61,886 nucleotides of DNA, from the NCBI RefSeq assembly GCF_004793475.1, contig NZ_SRYZ01000022.1, positions 1 through 61,886 of the forward strand, in the 5' to 3' direction. The translations under genes and the position numbers were made by a program. Source of the stretch: Bacteroides muris (ex Afrizal et al. 2022) (GTDB lineage Bacteria > Bacteroidota > Bacteroidia > Bacteroidales > Bacteroidaceae). Below, one piece after another: positions 54,631-61,886 of the stretch. Position 1 is the stretch's first letter. Each line of letters opens with the position of its first letter. The notes beneath the pieces were generated by a model that ran no database searches, was not told the DNA's origin, and worked only from the letters and a program-made list of their open reading frames with translations.

Positions 54631-55310
54631 AAAATATAGCAATCATCCCTGCCCGTGGCGGAAGCAAGCGCATCCCGCGGAAAAATATAAAGTCCTTTCT
54701 GGGGAAGCCTATTATTGCATACTCCATTGAGGCGGCTTTGCAGAGCGGACTTTTTGATGAGGTAATGGTCTCTACCGATGATGAGGAGATTGCTGCAATC
54801 GCTTGCAGATATGGTGCCAAAGTTCCTTTCATGCGGAGTGCCGAGATGTCAAATGACTATGCCGGGACGGCTGATGTCATTCTTGAAGTTCTGCAGATGT
54901 ATAAAGAGCAAGGCAGAGAGTTCGAAACGGTTTGTTGCATTTACTCAACGGCTCCTTTCGTCACTCCCGAAAGACTCCGGGAAGCATATGGGAAAATGAA
55001 TTCGGAGATAGATTCCGTTTTCACTTGTGTGGCTTATTCCTATCCCATACAGCGCAGCCTTCACATCGTGGACGGGAGAATCGGTATGGTTTATCCCGAA
55101 TACATGAATACACGTTCCCAAGATTTGGAGCCGATTTATCACGATGCCGGTCAGTTCTATTTCTCTCGTACCGCTTCCTTTGTGGAGAGCCGGACTTTTT
55201 GGGGTGAGAATACAGCCGGGTTGGTACTTTCCGAACTTGAAGTGCAGGACCTCGATACGCTGACCGACTGGACATTGGCAGAAATGAAGTATGGATTGCT
55301 TCATAGATAA
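54627..55310 (+). CDS. pseF: Pseudaminic acid cytidylyltransferase PseF
   Basis: A 227-residue enzyme that activates pseudaminic acid as its CMP sugar. The nucleotide-binding N-terminus is IAIIPARGGSKRIPRKNIKS, followed by KPIIAYSIEAALQSGLFDEV and the later TRSQDLEPIYHDAGQFYFSR typical of PseF. The start overlaps the previous stop by 4 nt, so its translation may depend on read-through of the frameshifted gene. No promoter is visible between. Confidence 0.94.
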   Translation: MKNIAIIPARGGSKRIPRKNIKSFLGKPIIAYSIEAALQSGLFDEVMVSTDDEEIAAIACRYGAKVPFMRSAEMSNDYAGTADVILEVLQMYKEQGREFETVCCIYSTAPFVTPERLREAYGKMNSEIDSVFTCVAYSYPIQRSLHIVDGRIGMVYPEYMNTRSQDLEPIYHDAGQFYFSRTASFVESRTFWGENTAGLVLSELEVQDLDTLTDWTLAEMKYGLLHR

Positions 55311-55383
55311 CCTTCGTGTATGGTTTTAAAGAGTTTGCAGGTAGAAAAAGATTCTGGATATTTCTAGTTTCGATATTTATCGT

Positions 55384-55391
55384 TATCTTTG
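55384..55391 (+). promoter_or_regulatory. -7 box of the Rpn-family gene
   Basis: TATCTTTG, 33 nt before ATG 55424. It gives this gene its own promoter inside the polysaccharide operon. A weak TTTC replaces the -33 TTTG. Confidence 0.55.
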
Positions 55392-55423
55392 CATATACAT
55401 ATAATTAACTATCGGTGAAGGTT

Positions 55424-56356
55424 ATGGAACAGAAAGATAAATATATACGTTTTGACTGGGCGGTGAAAAGATTGCTGCGCAACAAGGCCAACTTCGGTGT
55501 TCTCGAAGGTTTCCTTACCGTGCTGTTGGGCGAATCCATCCATATCGTGGAGATACTGGAAAGCGAGGGTAACCAGCAGTGTGAAAGCGATAAATTCAAC
55601 CGTGTGGACATCAAGGCCCGCAACAGTAAGGACGAAATCATTATTGTGGAAGTTCAGAACACCCGCGAGATTTATTATCTGGAACGTATCCTTTTCGGTG
55701 TAGCAAAAGCCATCACAGAGCATATCGAACTGGGAAACCTTTACTCGGAAGTGAAGAAAGTGTATTCCGTCAGTATCCTTTATTTTGACATCGGCAAGGG
55801 GAATGATTACTTGTATCACGGTCAGAACACATTCGTAGGTGTTCACACGGGGGACTTCCTCGAAGTGAGCACCAAAGAGAAAAATGCTATCGTACGTAAG
55901 CTGCCTTCCGAAATATTCCCCGAGTACTTCCTTATCCGGGTGAACGAGTTTAATAAGGTAGCCGTCACTCCGCTTGAAGAGTGGATAGAATATCTGAAAA
56001 CCGGTGTCATCCGTCCCGACACGAAAGCTCCCGGTCTGGAAGAGGCCCGTCGTAAACTGATTTATTATAACATGAACCGTGCCGAACAATTGGCGTATGA
56101 CGAGCATATCAATGCCGTGATGATTCAGAATGATGTCCTGACCACGGCAGCGGAGGAAGGAAGGCAGGAAGGCAGGGAGGAAGGCCGGCAGGAAGGCAGG
56201 GAGGAAGGTCGATTGGAAGGTCGATTGGAAGGTCTTGCTGCAGGCAGACAAGAAGAGAAGAAAGAGAATGCCAGAAACATGAAAAAACTGAATGTTTCCT
56301 TTGACATCATTCATCGGGTTACCGGACTATCCATTGAAGAGATAGACAAACTCTAA
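55424..56356 (+). CDS. Rpn family recombination-promoting nuclease / PD-(D/E)XK 'transposase'
   Basis: A 310-residue protein of the Rpn/PDDEXK_2 group. YIRFDWAVKRLLRNKANFGV at the N-terminus and the catalytic-fold segment VDIKARNSKDEIIIVEVQNT (D/E..EVQ) are characteristic. The family includes RpnA, a nuclease that promotes RecA-independent recombination. The C-terminus has a low-complexity EEGRQEGREEGR repeat. It lies between pseF and pseG with its own promoter and is foreign to the pathway; it is likely a later insertion that left neighbouring genes intact. An upstream GTG (55415) is an alternative start. Confidence 0.88.
   Translation: MEQKDKYIRFDWAVKRLLRNKANFGVLEGFLTVLLGESIHIVEILESEGNQQCESDKFNRVDIKARNSKDEIIIVEVQNTREIYYLERILFGVAKAITEHIELGNLYSEVKKVYSVSILYFDIGKGNDYLYHGQNTFVGVHTGDFLEVSTKEKNAIVRKLPSEIFPEYFLIRVNEFNKVAVTPLEEWIEYLKTGVIRPDTKAPGLEEARRKLIYYNMNRAEQLAYDEHINAVMIQNDVLTTAAEEGRQEGREEGRQEGREEGRLEGRLEGLAAGRQEEKKENARNMKKLNVSFDIIHRVTGLSIEEIDKL
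56154..56232 (+). repeat. GAAGG/GGAAGGCAGG tandem repeat in the Rpn gene
   Basis: A purine-rich run of imperfect 12-base units, ending in two copies of GGTCGATTGGAA. It encodes the EEGRQEGREEGRLEGR repeat, as seen in many Rpn-family genes, and could vary in copy number without breaking the frame. Confidence 0.8.
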
Positions 56357-56379
56357 ATATTTTAATTTATCTCATTTCC

Positions 56380-57342
56380 TTGAGAAAAATCTATTTCCGT
56401 GCCGACGCAAGCGCTACCATCGGCTACGGTCACTTTATCCGTACTCTGGCTTTGGCCGATATGCTGAAGGACGATTTCGATTGTACCTTCTTTACTTGCC
56501 ATCCTACCTCATATCAGGTAAGTGAGATGGAGAAGGTATGTCCTTTCATCCCCTTGCAAGAGGAAGCGCATTATGATGAGTTCCTTTCCCATCTGCAAGG
56601 TGATGAAATCGTGGTGCTCGACAATTATTTCTTCACTACCGATTACCAGCGTGCCATCAAGCAAAAAGGCTGCCGCCTGGTTTGCATTGACGATATGCAC
56701 GATAAGCACTATGTGGCTGATGTTGTGATTAACCATGGTCAGACCAATTCTGCACTTTTCGACGTGGAACCTTACACCCGGCTTTGTCTGGGATCTGACT
56801 GGGCACTGTTGCGCAGGCCGTTTCTAGAGGCTGTAAAAAGGGAAAGTATTTCTTCGGATAGGATAGAGAAAGTGGCTGTATGTTTCGGAGGAAGTGACAT
56901 TCATGATATAACCGGTTATTTTGTGAATCAGGTACTTCGATTCTGTACTGTGAACAGTATTACGGCAGTAGTAGGAGATGCTTACACCTCTCATTCATCG
57001 TGTGTGCAGGACAGTCGCCTTGTTTATCGTTCGCGCCTTACGGCACAAGAAATGGCAGACCTTTTCTGCGACTCCGATCTGGTGATTTGTTCTGCCAGTT
57101 CGGTTTGTATGGAAGCATTGGCATGTGGGGCAGGAGTGGCTGCCGGATGGTATGTAAATAATCAGAAAGAATTCTATATGAATTTGAAAGAGTCTGACTC
57201 TATTATCCCTTTGGGGAATCTGTTGGATAAACATTCTAGTACAATATTGGATTCGGGTAGTAAATTGCCTATAAAGCCAAAGATTGTAAATGGTATGGCA
57301 TTTATTTTACAAAATTATCGAAACATATTTAATGAACTATGA
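56380..57342 (+). CDS. pseG: UDP-2,4-diacetamido-2,4,6-trideoxy-beta-L-altropyranose hydrolase PseG
   Basis: A 320-residue GT-B-fold hydrolase that removes UDP from the pathway intermediate. The N-terminus KIYFRADASATIGYGHFIRT, then DNYFFTTDYQRAIKQKGC and VCFGGSDIHD, and later CSASSVCMEALACGAGVAAG, match PseG. The start codon appears to be TTG at 56380: no ATG or GTG lies in frame near the conserved N-terminus. It overlaps pseH by 4 nt. Confidence 0.92.
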   Translation: MRKIYFRADASATIGYGHFIRTLALADMLKDDFDCTFFTCHPTSYQVSEMEKVCPFIPLQEEAHYDEFLSHLQGDEIVVLDNYFFTTDYQRAIKQKGCRLVCIDDMHDKHYVADVVINHGQTNSALFDVEPYTRLCLGSDWALLRRPFLEAVKRESISSDRIEKVAVCFGGSDIHDITGYFVNQVLRFCTVNSITAVVGDAYTSHSSCVQDSRLVYRSRLTAQEMADLFCDSDLVICSASSVCMEALACGAGVAAGWYVNNQKEFYMNLKESDSIIPLGNLLDKHSSTILDSGSKLPIKPKIVNGMAFILQNYRNIFNEL

Positions 57343-57962
57343 TATCAATAGATAGGAATACCATTTATAAGACTCCCCGATATAGTTTTAAAAATTTTGT
57401 ACAGTTGTCCTTTGAAGAAAAACTAAATGTTTTAAATTGGCGGAATGACATAAATGTACGACAATGGATGTATCATTCAGAGGTATTACAGCTGGATGAC
57501 CATTTGAAATTTGTTGATGGGCTGAGTATGCGGGACGATTGTTATTATTGGCTGGTATATGATGAAAATGAGCCGATAGGGGTAATGAATGTCACCGGTG
57601 TGGATAAAGAATCGGATAAGGCGGAGTTGGGCTATTATTTAGTTCCCGGCCTTTGTGGTGAAGGTTTTTTCTTTGTCAGAGAGTGCTTTTTTTTCTTCTT
57701 TGAGATTCTTAAGATAAAAACATTCTATGGTGCCGTCAATGAGGATAATTCAGAGGCTATTATGCTTGACAGGTTTTTCGGATGCGAGTTTTTATCTTTT
57801 AAGACTTTGCGGCAAAATGAAAAGGAGATCAGGTATTGGGTTTGTGATGATTATTCTCCGATGGATTTCTTGGAAAAATATAAACTTGATGTTATCGATT
57901 ATATAAAATACGTAAAAGATGAGAATAGAAAAATTCGTTCAAGACTTTGCAAATCAATTTGA
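57339..57962 (+). CDS. pseH: PseH-like GNAT acetyltransferase
   Basis: A 207-residue GNAT. LNVLNWRNDINVRQWMYHSE followed by LDDHLKFVDGL is the PseH pattern (N-acetylation of UDP-4-amino-4,6-dideoxy-altrosamine), and the acyl-CoA loop is about residues 100-115. It is followed directly by an ACP gene, which raises the possibility that it accepts an acyl-ACP instead of acetyl-CoA. Codon use is more AT-rich than in the first pse genes. The last 44 nt overlap the ACP gene. Confidence 0.9.
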   Translation: MISIDRNTIYKTPRYSFKNFVQLSFEEKLNVLNWRNDINVRQWMYHSEVLQLDDHLKFVDGLSMRDDCYYWLVYDENEPIGVMNVTGVDKESDKAELGYYLVPGLCGEGFFFVRECFFFFFEILKIKTFYGAVNEDNSEAIMLDRFFGCEFLSFKTLRQNEKEIRYWVCDDYSPMDFLEKYKLDVIDYIKYVKDENRKIRSRLCKSI

Positions 57963-58146
57963 TGAAACTGAAATGTCAGAGTTTAAGGCAGATACCGTAT
58001 TTCAGGAATTGGAAGAATGGTCTTCACTGACTGCCATGTCCGTGATAGCTTTTATCAAGACAGAGTATGGTAAAAGTGTGACGGGTAAAGAGATTCGTTC
58101 TTGTGGCACCATCGAAGATTTGTTTAATCTGTTGCTCTCCAAATGA
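57919..58146 (+). CDS. Acyl carrier protein of the pse operon
   Basis: A 75-residue ACP. The 4'-phosphopantetheine site is the serine of EEWSSLTAMSVIAFIKTEYG, with S36 in the place of the usual DSL serine (SSL here). It begins inside the end of pseH (44-nt overlap) and overlaps the SDR start by 4 nt. This is not the housekeeping AcpP; it is dedicated to the locus. Confidence 0.88.
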   Translation: MRIEKFVQDFANQFDETEMSEFKADTVFQELEEWSSLTAMSVIAFIKTEYGKSVTGKEIRSCGTIEDLFNLLLSK

Positions 58147-58895
58147 ATATGGTGGATAATCCTTTTTCCCTTCAAGGAAAAACCATACTTGTGACAGGTG
58201 CGTCTTCCGGCATAGGCAGGGCCATTTCTATTGCTTGTTCCCGAATGGGTGCGAAAGTAGTGCTGACCGGCCGTAACAAAGAACGTCTTAATTCAATATT
58301 TGACAGTCTTTCGGGAAATGGCTGTCAGATGTTGGTAGCCGACCTTACATCGGACGAGGATGTTCGGGCTCTTGTGGGACAATTGCCTTTGTTGGACGGG
58401 GTGGTTTATTGTGCTGGTATAGGCCAGCGACTTCCTTGTAAAATGGTTATGTCCCAAGATGTTGATGAAGTAATGAACATCAATTTCAAATCGAATGTCT
58501 TGTTGCAAGCCGCTTTGCTTAAGGCGAAAAAAATACAGAAGTCCTCTTCGATAGTGTTTATAGCTTCCCGTGCGGCATCATCCCCTAGTATCGGAAATGC
58601 TATATACAGTGCGTCAAAAGGAGCCCTGATATCGTATGCCAGATGCTTGGCGCTTGAGCTGGCACCGAGGCTCATTCGGGTGAATTGCATTTGTCCGGCA
58701 ATGGTTGCAACCGATTTGATTTTGAAAGGCGGTCTTACTATGGAAGATTTGGGGGCAGCACAGCTGCAATATCCTTTGAAGCGTTACGGTACCCCCGAAG
58801 ATGTGGCTTATCTGGCAGTCTACTTACTTTCGGATGCTTCTGCATGGATGACCGGTTCTTGTGTTGATTTAACGGGGGGGGCGAATGAACTGTAA
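58143..58895 (+). CDS. SDR oxidoreductase (FabG-like)
   Basis: A 250-residue short-chain dehydrogenase. The cofactor loop is TGASSGIG (about 18-25), and the catalytic Y155xxxK159 is in YSASKGALISYARCLALELA. FabG-type reductases reduce 3-oxoacyl-ACP, which fits the adjacent ACP and ketosynthase. The coding sequence ends in a run of eight G (58874-58881), close to the C-terminus. Confidence 0.88.
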   Translation: MNMVDNPFSLQGKTILVTGASSGIGRAISIACSRMGAKVVLTGRNKERLNSIFDSLSGNGCQMLVADLTSDEDVRALVGQLPLLDGVVYCAGIGQRLPCKMVMSQDVDEVMNINFKSNVLLQAALLKAKKIQKSSSIVFIASRAASSPSIGNAIYSASKGALISYARCLALELAPRLIRVNCICPAMVATDLILKGGLTMEDLGAAQLQYPLKRYGTPEDVAYLAVYLLSDASAWMTGSCVDLTGGANEL

Positions 58896-58907
58896 TAAAT
58901 TGAAATT

Positions 58908-59912
58908 ATGGGAGCGTATATAAAAGCAATCTCGTATTATCTGCCTGAAACGGTTTTGACAAACGAAGCACTTGTTCGGGAGTTTCCGGAATGGAGTGTG
59001 GATAAAGTGGCACAAAAGGTAGGCGTACATTCACGGCACCTTGCGGGAGAGCATGAAACGGCCGGTGACATGGCAGAAAGAGCTGCACGAAGGTTATTTG
59101 ACGAATACACTATTGATCCGAAGGAAGTAGATTTTCTTCTTCTTTGTACACAGAGTCCTGATTATTTTTTTCCTTCTACGGCTTGTATTCTTCAGAATCG
59201 TTTAGGATTGCGTACCGATGTGGGCGCTTTCGATTATAATTTGGGATGTTCCGGTTGTGTGTATGGATTGGCTGTAGCCAAAGGACTGATAGCGGGAGGC
59301 ATTGCACGAAACGTATTGTTGCTGACGGCAGAAACCTATAACAAATATCTTCATCCTTCAGACAAAAGTAATCGTTCGATATTTGGAGATGGAGCGGCTG
59401 CATGTCTCATTTCTACGGATGGTTTTGCAAAAATAGGTGCATTTGGAATGGGAACTGACGGCAGCGGTGCCGAACACTTGATTCTGAAAACAGGAGCAGC
59501 ACGTTGGAAGATGGCAACAGGTCTGTCTGTGACAGATGATGAAGGACATGTTTGGCATGATGATTATCTTTATATGAATGGAGGTGCTGTATTTAACTTT
59601 ACTTTGGAGGTGGTTCCCGCTTTGCTAAGGCTGGTTCTCGAAAGAAATGAAATGCAGAAAGAGGGAATAGACTACTTTGTATTTCACCAAGCTAATAAAT
59701 TTATGCTTAATACCATTCGTAAAGTATGTGGATTATCTAAAGATAAATTTTATGTAAATTTGGAAACGACAGGTAATACGGTATCTTCCACAGTGATGAT
59801 CGGACTGAAAGATTGTATGGATATGGGGATAGTCAAATCGGGAATGAGTGTAATGATTGCAGGGTTCGGAGTGGGATTGAGCTGGTCTGGAACGGTATTA
59901 AAATTCAAATAA
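58908..59912 (+). CDS. Ketoacyl-ACP synthase III (FabH-like)
   Basis: A 334-residue condensing enzyme. The catalytic cysteine C114 lies in LGCSGCVYGLAVAKGL, aligning with the AACAGFxYGL motif of FabH. The later histidine is in VFHQANKFML and the asparagine in GNTVSST. It would condense acetyl-CoA with malonyl-ACP. It is in one operon with the ACP and the SDR, and its stop is followed directly by pseI. Confidence 0.88.
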   Translation: MGAYIKAISYYLPETVLTNEALVREFPEWSVDKVAQKVGVHSRHLAGEHETAGDMAERAARRLFDEYTIDPKEVDFLLLCTQSPDYFFPSTACILQNRLGLRTDVGAFDYNLGCSGCVYGLAVAKGLIAGGIARNVLLLTAETYNKYLHPSDKSNRSIFGDGAAACLISTDGFAKIGAFGMGTDGSGAEHLILKTGAARWKMATGLSVTDDEGHVWHDDYLYMNGGAVFNFTLEVVPALLRLVLERNEMQKEGIDYFVFHQANKFMLNTIRKVCGLSKDKFYVNLETTGNTVSSTVMIGLKDCMDMGIVKSGMSVMIAGFGVGLSWSGTVLKFK

Positions 59913-60926
59913 ATGAACAAATCAATAATAGTCGCAGAACTTTCGGCCAACCACAACGGGAGCAGACAAGTGGCTGCTGACACCATTAGAGCCGCCAAGC
60001 GTGCAGGTGCCGATGCCATAAAGCTGCAAACCTATACAGCTGACACCATAACCCTGAACTGCCATGCCGATGATTTTAAGATAAAGCAAGGCACAATCTG
60101 GGATGGGAAATATTTGTATGATCTTTATCAGCAAGCCTATACCCCTTGGGAGTGGCATGAAGAATTGTTTCGGGTGGCACGCGAAGAGGGACTTGTCTGT
60201 TTTTCATCACCGTTTGATAAAACTGCGGTAGATTTCCTGGAATCCTTGGGCAACCCCATTTACAAGATTGCCTCTTTTGAAATTACGGATATTCCTTTGA
60301 TAGAATATGCCGCCAGGAAGATGAAGCCGATGGTGATATCTACCGGCATTGCCACTGAAGAAGACATTCAGTTGGCTGTAGATACTTGCCGTGCGGCGGG
60401 CAATGATGATATTACGCTGTTGAAATGCACCTCCTCTTATCCTGCCCCCATTGAGGAAGCCAATCTGTGCATGATAAAGGATTTAGCCGAGCGCTATGGA
60501 GTGAAGTCCGGTTTGTCCGATCATACCATTGGCAGTGTGTCTGCCGTAGTGGCTGTGACACAAGGTGCAACCATGATTGAAAAGCATTTTATTATCGACC
60601 GTAGTATTGGCGGCCCCGATGCCTCATTCTCAATGAACGAGCAGGAGTTTGCCCAAATGGTGAAAGATATACGCATGGCCGAAGCGGCTATCGGCTCAGT
60701 ATCGTATGAACTTACTGATAAGATGAAGTCGGGAAGGGAGTTCTCCCGTTCGCTCTATGTAGCCGAGGATATGAAAGCCGGAGAAGTGGTTACAGAGCAG
60801 AACGTTCGCTCCGTTCGTCCGGGCTTCGGTTTGCACCCTAAGTATCTGAAAGATATATTGGGAAAGAAAGTAAATCAGGATTTGGAGAAAGGAACGAGAT
60901 TTGCATGGGAGTTCGTGAATAGTTAG
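59913..60926 (+). CDS. pseI: Pseudaminic acid synthase PseI
   Basis: A 337-residue NeuB-family synthase that condenses the 6-deoxy-altrose derivative with phosphoenolpyruvate. IIVAELSANHNGSRQVAADT and DAIKLQTYTADTITL mark the barrel domain, then LKCTSSYPAP and SGLSDHTIGSVSA. The C-terminal antifreeze-like SAF domain (RSLYVAEDMKAGEVVTEQNV) is complete. It is the last intact gene of the operon. Confidence 0.95.
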   Translation: MNKSIIVAELSANHNGSRQVAADTIRAAKRAGADAIKLQTYTADTITLNCHADDFKIKQGTIWDGKYLYDLYQQAYTPWEWHEELFRVAREEGLVCFSSPFDKTAVDFLESLGNPIYKIASFEITDIPLIEYAARKMKPMVISTGIATEEDIQLAVDTCRAAGNDDITLLKCTSSYPAPIEEANLCMIKDLAERYGVKSGLSDHTIGSVSAVVAVTQGATMIEKHFIIDRSIGGPDASFSMNEQEFAQMVKDIRMAEAAIGSVSYELTDKMKSGREFSRSLYVAEDMKAGEVVTEQNVRSVRPGFGLHPKYLKDILGKKVNQDLEKGTRFAWEFVNS

Positions 60927-61111
60927 AGGTCATCAAAAAAGAGAATATTGTTACTGCAATTCTTTATGGTTCTGAGGCACGTGGAGAGGCAAAACAGAAT
61001 AGAAACAGGTACTATTATTAGCCCGATTGTGATGACTCGTAAAGCTTGGGAGGCAGCAAAGAGAAAGACTGTATTTTATTATAATGTAGTGAAAGATGGT
61101 GTGTTGCTGTG
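60926..61111 (+). pseudogene. Nucleotidyltransferase (MNT) remnant
   Basis: One frame encodes EVIKKENIVTAILYGSEARG, the start of an MNT-type nucleotidyltransferase (GSxARG). Another frame then encodes ISPIVMTRKAWEAAKRKTVF and YYNVVKDGVLL, the usual C-terminus. The region between, including the catalytic aspartates, is lost. Confidence 0.6.
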
Positions 61112-61222
61112 ATGGAAGAGGATATAAAGCGTGATATTGTCAATTATAGGCGTCAAAAGGCATGTGACGATAAAGAATTATTCTCCGCTTACACATCTTT
61201 ATACGCTGGATATCCCCAATAA
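61112..61222 (+). pseudogene. HEPN-protein N-terminal fragment
   Basis: ATG 61112 overlaps the stop of the MNT remnant, as in HEPN/MNT gene pairs. The 36 codons (MEEDIKRDIVNYRRQKACDD) resemble a HEPN N-terminus but then run into unrelated sequence. Confidence 0.45.
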
Positions 61223-61262
61223 AGAAGTGCGCATGGGGTTGATGAAATTGGGTGTAGAATGA
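61164..61262 (+). pseudogene. AAA-ATPase-like (DUF1703-linked) C-terminal-side fragment
   Basis: The frame encodes VTIKNYSPLTHLYTLDIPNK and EVRMGLMKLGVE, the well-conserved LDIPNKEVR segment that follows the AAA-ATPase_like domain. Everything else is missing. It overlaps the HEPN fragment in another frame. Confidence 0.6.
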
Positions 61263-61275
61263 AGAAGGGAGCCTT

Positions 61276-61689
61276 TTACAGCCCCCTATACTCCCTTTCC
61301 GCATCGAAACACGGACAAGCTTTCGCCGGATTCAAATCATGGTGCCCCACAATCAGCGCCCGTGGAAAGATACGCTTCAACTCACGTAACAGTGCCAGTA
61401 ACGAAGCCTTCTGTTCCCGTGTGCGGGTATCGGCAGGACAACTTGCAGCATCCAGTCCTCCTTCATAGCAGATGCCGATAGAGTGGCGGTTGTGATTGAG
61501 GCAATGCGCACCGGTTTTTTCCAACGGGCGGCCTCGGTGAATCTCGCCGTCGCGCGTCAGATAGAAATGATAGCCGATGTCGCGGAAACCACGGTGGAGG
61601 ATGTGGTCGCGGCGGCAATCCTCAAAGCTCAGGGTCACGCCTTGAGGCGTGGCCGAGCAATGAACAATGAGCAGGGTAATCGTACGCAT
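61276..61689 (-). CDS. N-acetylmuramoyl-L-alanine amidase (T7-lysozyme-like)
   Basis: A 137-residue Amidase_2 domain enzyme. The zinc ligands are visible as the histidine in IVHCSATPQG and in GHHDLNPAKACPCFD, with GYHFYLTRDG between. It cleaves the amide bond between muramic acid and the stem peptide. No signal peptide is seen, which is usual for these copies at the edges of Bacteroides polysaccharide loci. ATG 61689 is chosen over an upstream start that would overlap the smalltalk gene. Confidence 0.92.
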   Translation of the reverse strand: MRTITLLIVHCSATPQGVTLSFEDCRRDHILHRGFRDIGYHFYLTRDGEIHRGRPLEKTGAHCLNHNRHSIGICYEGGLDAASCPADTRTREQKASLLALLRELKRIFPRALIVGHHDLNPAKACPCFDAEREYRGL

Positions 61690-61691
61690 GG

Positions 61692-61799
61692 CTATTTGCA
61701 AGCGCCCAGACCTAAAGCTCCCGCCAAGGCGGTGGCTACGGTGATGATTACTTTGAGGACAATGCCCCACACGGATTTTGACTTTGTGTCTTCACTCAT
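61692..61799 (-). CDS. Smalltalk protein
   Basis: A 35-residue peptide. A charged start (MSEDTKSKSVWGIVLKVI) is followed by a single hydrophobic span (ITVATALAGALGLGACK). This is the 'smalltalk' family, found directly before amidase genes in Bacteroides. It ends 2 nt before the amidase start, so both are co-transcribed. The role is unknown. Confidence 0.85.
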   Translation of the reverse strand: MSEDTKSKSVWGIVLKVIITVATALAGALGLGACK

Positions 61800-61886
61800 G
61801 ACGATTGGTAATTGATAATTAGTAATTAGTAATTTAAGTTTCGCAAGTCAGCATGAAAGTTTATAAGAGGGTATAAAAGAAGGCAT

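Noticed and set aside
55424..56356. Active transposon
   Set aside because: The 'transposase' label of this family is historical. No terminal inverted repeats or target duplication were found at 55311-55423 or 56357-56379.

Overview
The window reads as chromosome of a Bacteroides species (order Bacteroidales). Supporting signs are Bacteroides-type promoters (a -33 TTTG/TTG box, about 20 nt, then TAnnTTTG), genes that start without strong Shine-Dalgarno sites, and lineage-typical families: UpxY/UpxZ, DUF4293, DUF4923, DUF3853, the Bacteroidetes RNA polymerase omega, the 'smalltalk' peptide and an NBU-like mobilizable element.

1-5677: housekeeping genes between two tRNAs (Gly-GCC and Asp-GTC): DUF4923, EngB GTPase, RecR, a membrane protein, a GNAT, YqgE/AlgH and a class I/II aminotransferase. 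5666-15597: an integrative mobilizable element of about 9.9 kb inserted in the 3' end of tRNA-Asp, bounded by a 15-bp direct repeat. It carries, all on the minus strand, a tyrosine integrase, an unknown coiled-coil protein, DUF3853, a RepA-like ATPase, a Toprim primase and a MobV relaxase. Its cargo is a translationally coupled envelope pair: a zinc-ribbon/SH3/TonB membrane protein and a YkuD L,D-transpeptidase. Three non-coding stretches in the element hold prominent palindromes (candidate oriT, candidate origin or operator, and a long hairpin). 15598-22240: accessory chromosome with two exported redox fusion proteins, a five-unit 22-bp palindromic tandem repeat next to an AAA-ATPase remnant, a FucP-like sugar transporter, a dead chromate transporter, and an IbrA/IbrB-like operon.

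22401-42509: core genes: AddB/AddA-like nuclease-helicase, UvrB, phenylacetate-CoA ligase plus ACT protein, BamD, RNA polymerase omega, DUF4293, a beta-barrel protein, a LysM/periplasmic-binding protein, UvrA, YbaK and a POT peptide transporter. 42599-50208: a GNAT, then a complete [FeFe]-hydrogenase cluster (hydrogenase, HydE, HydG, HydF), then a PadR/PspC pair behind a palindromic operator.

50209-61262: a polysaccharide-type locus. A segment flanked by inverted repeats carries a promoter that points away from the operon (OFF in this sequence). It precedes upxY, upxZ and a complete pseudaminic acid pathway (PseB, PseC, PseF, PseG, PseH, PseI). An O-acetyltransferase-type gene in the operon is frameshifted at a G7 tract. 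An Rpn nuclease gene with its own promoter sits between pseF and pseG. An ACP/SDR/ketosynthase III trio lies between pseH and pseI and may supply an unusual N-acyl group. No glycosyltransferase, flippase or polymerase is present. The operon ends in debris of a nucleotidyltransferase/HEPN pair and an AAA-ATPase, followed by the amidase and smalltalk genes that commonly flank such loci in Bacteroides.
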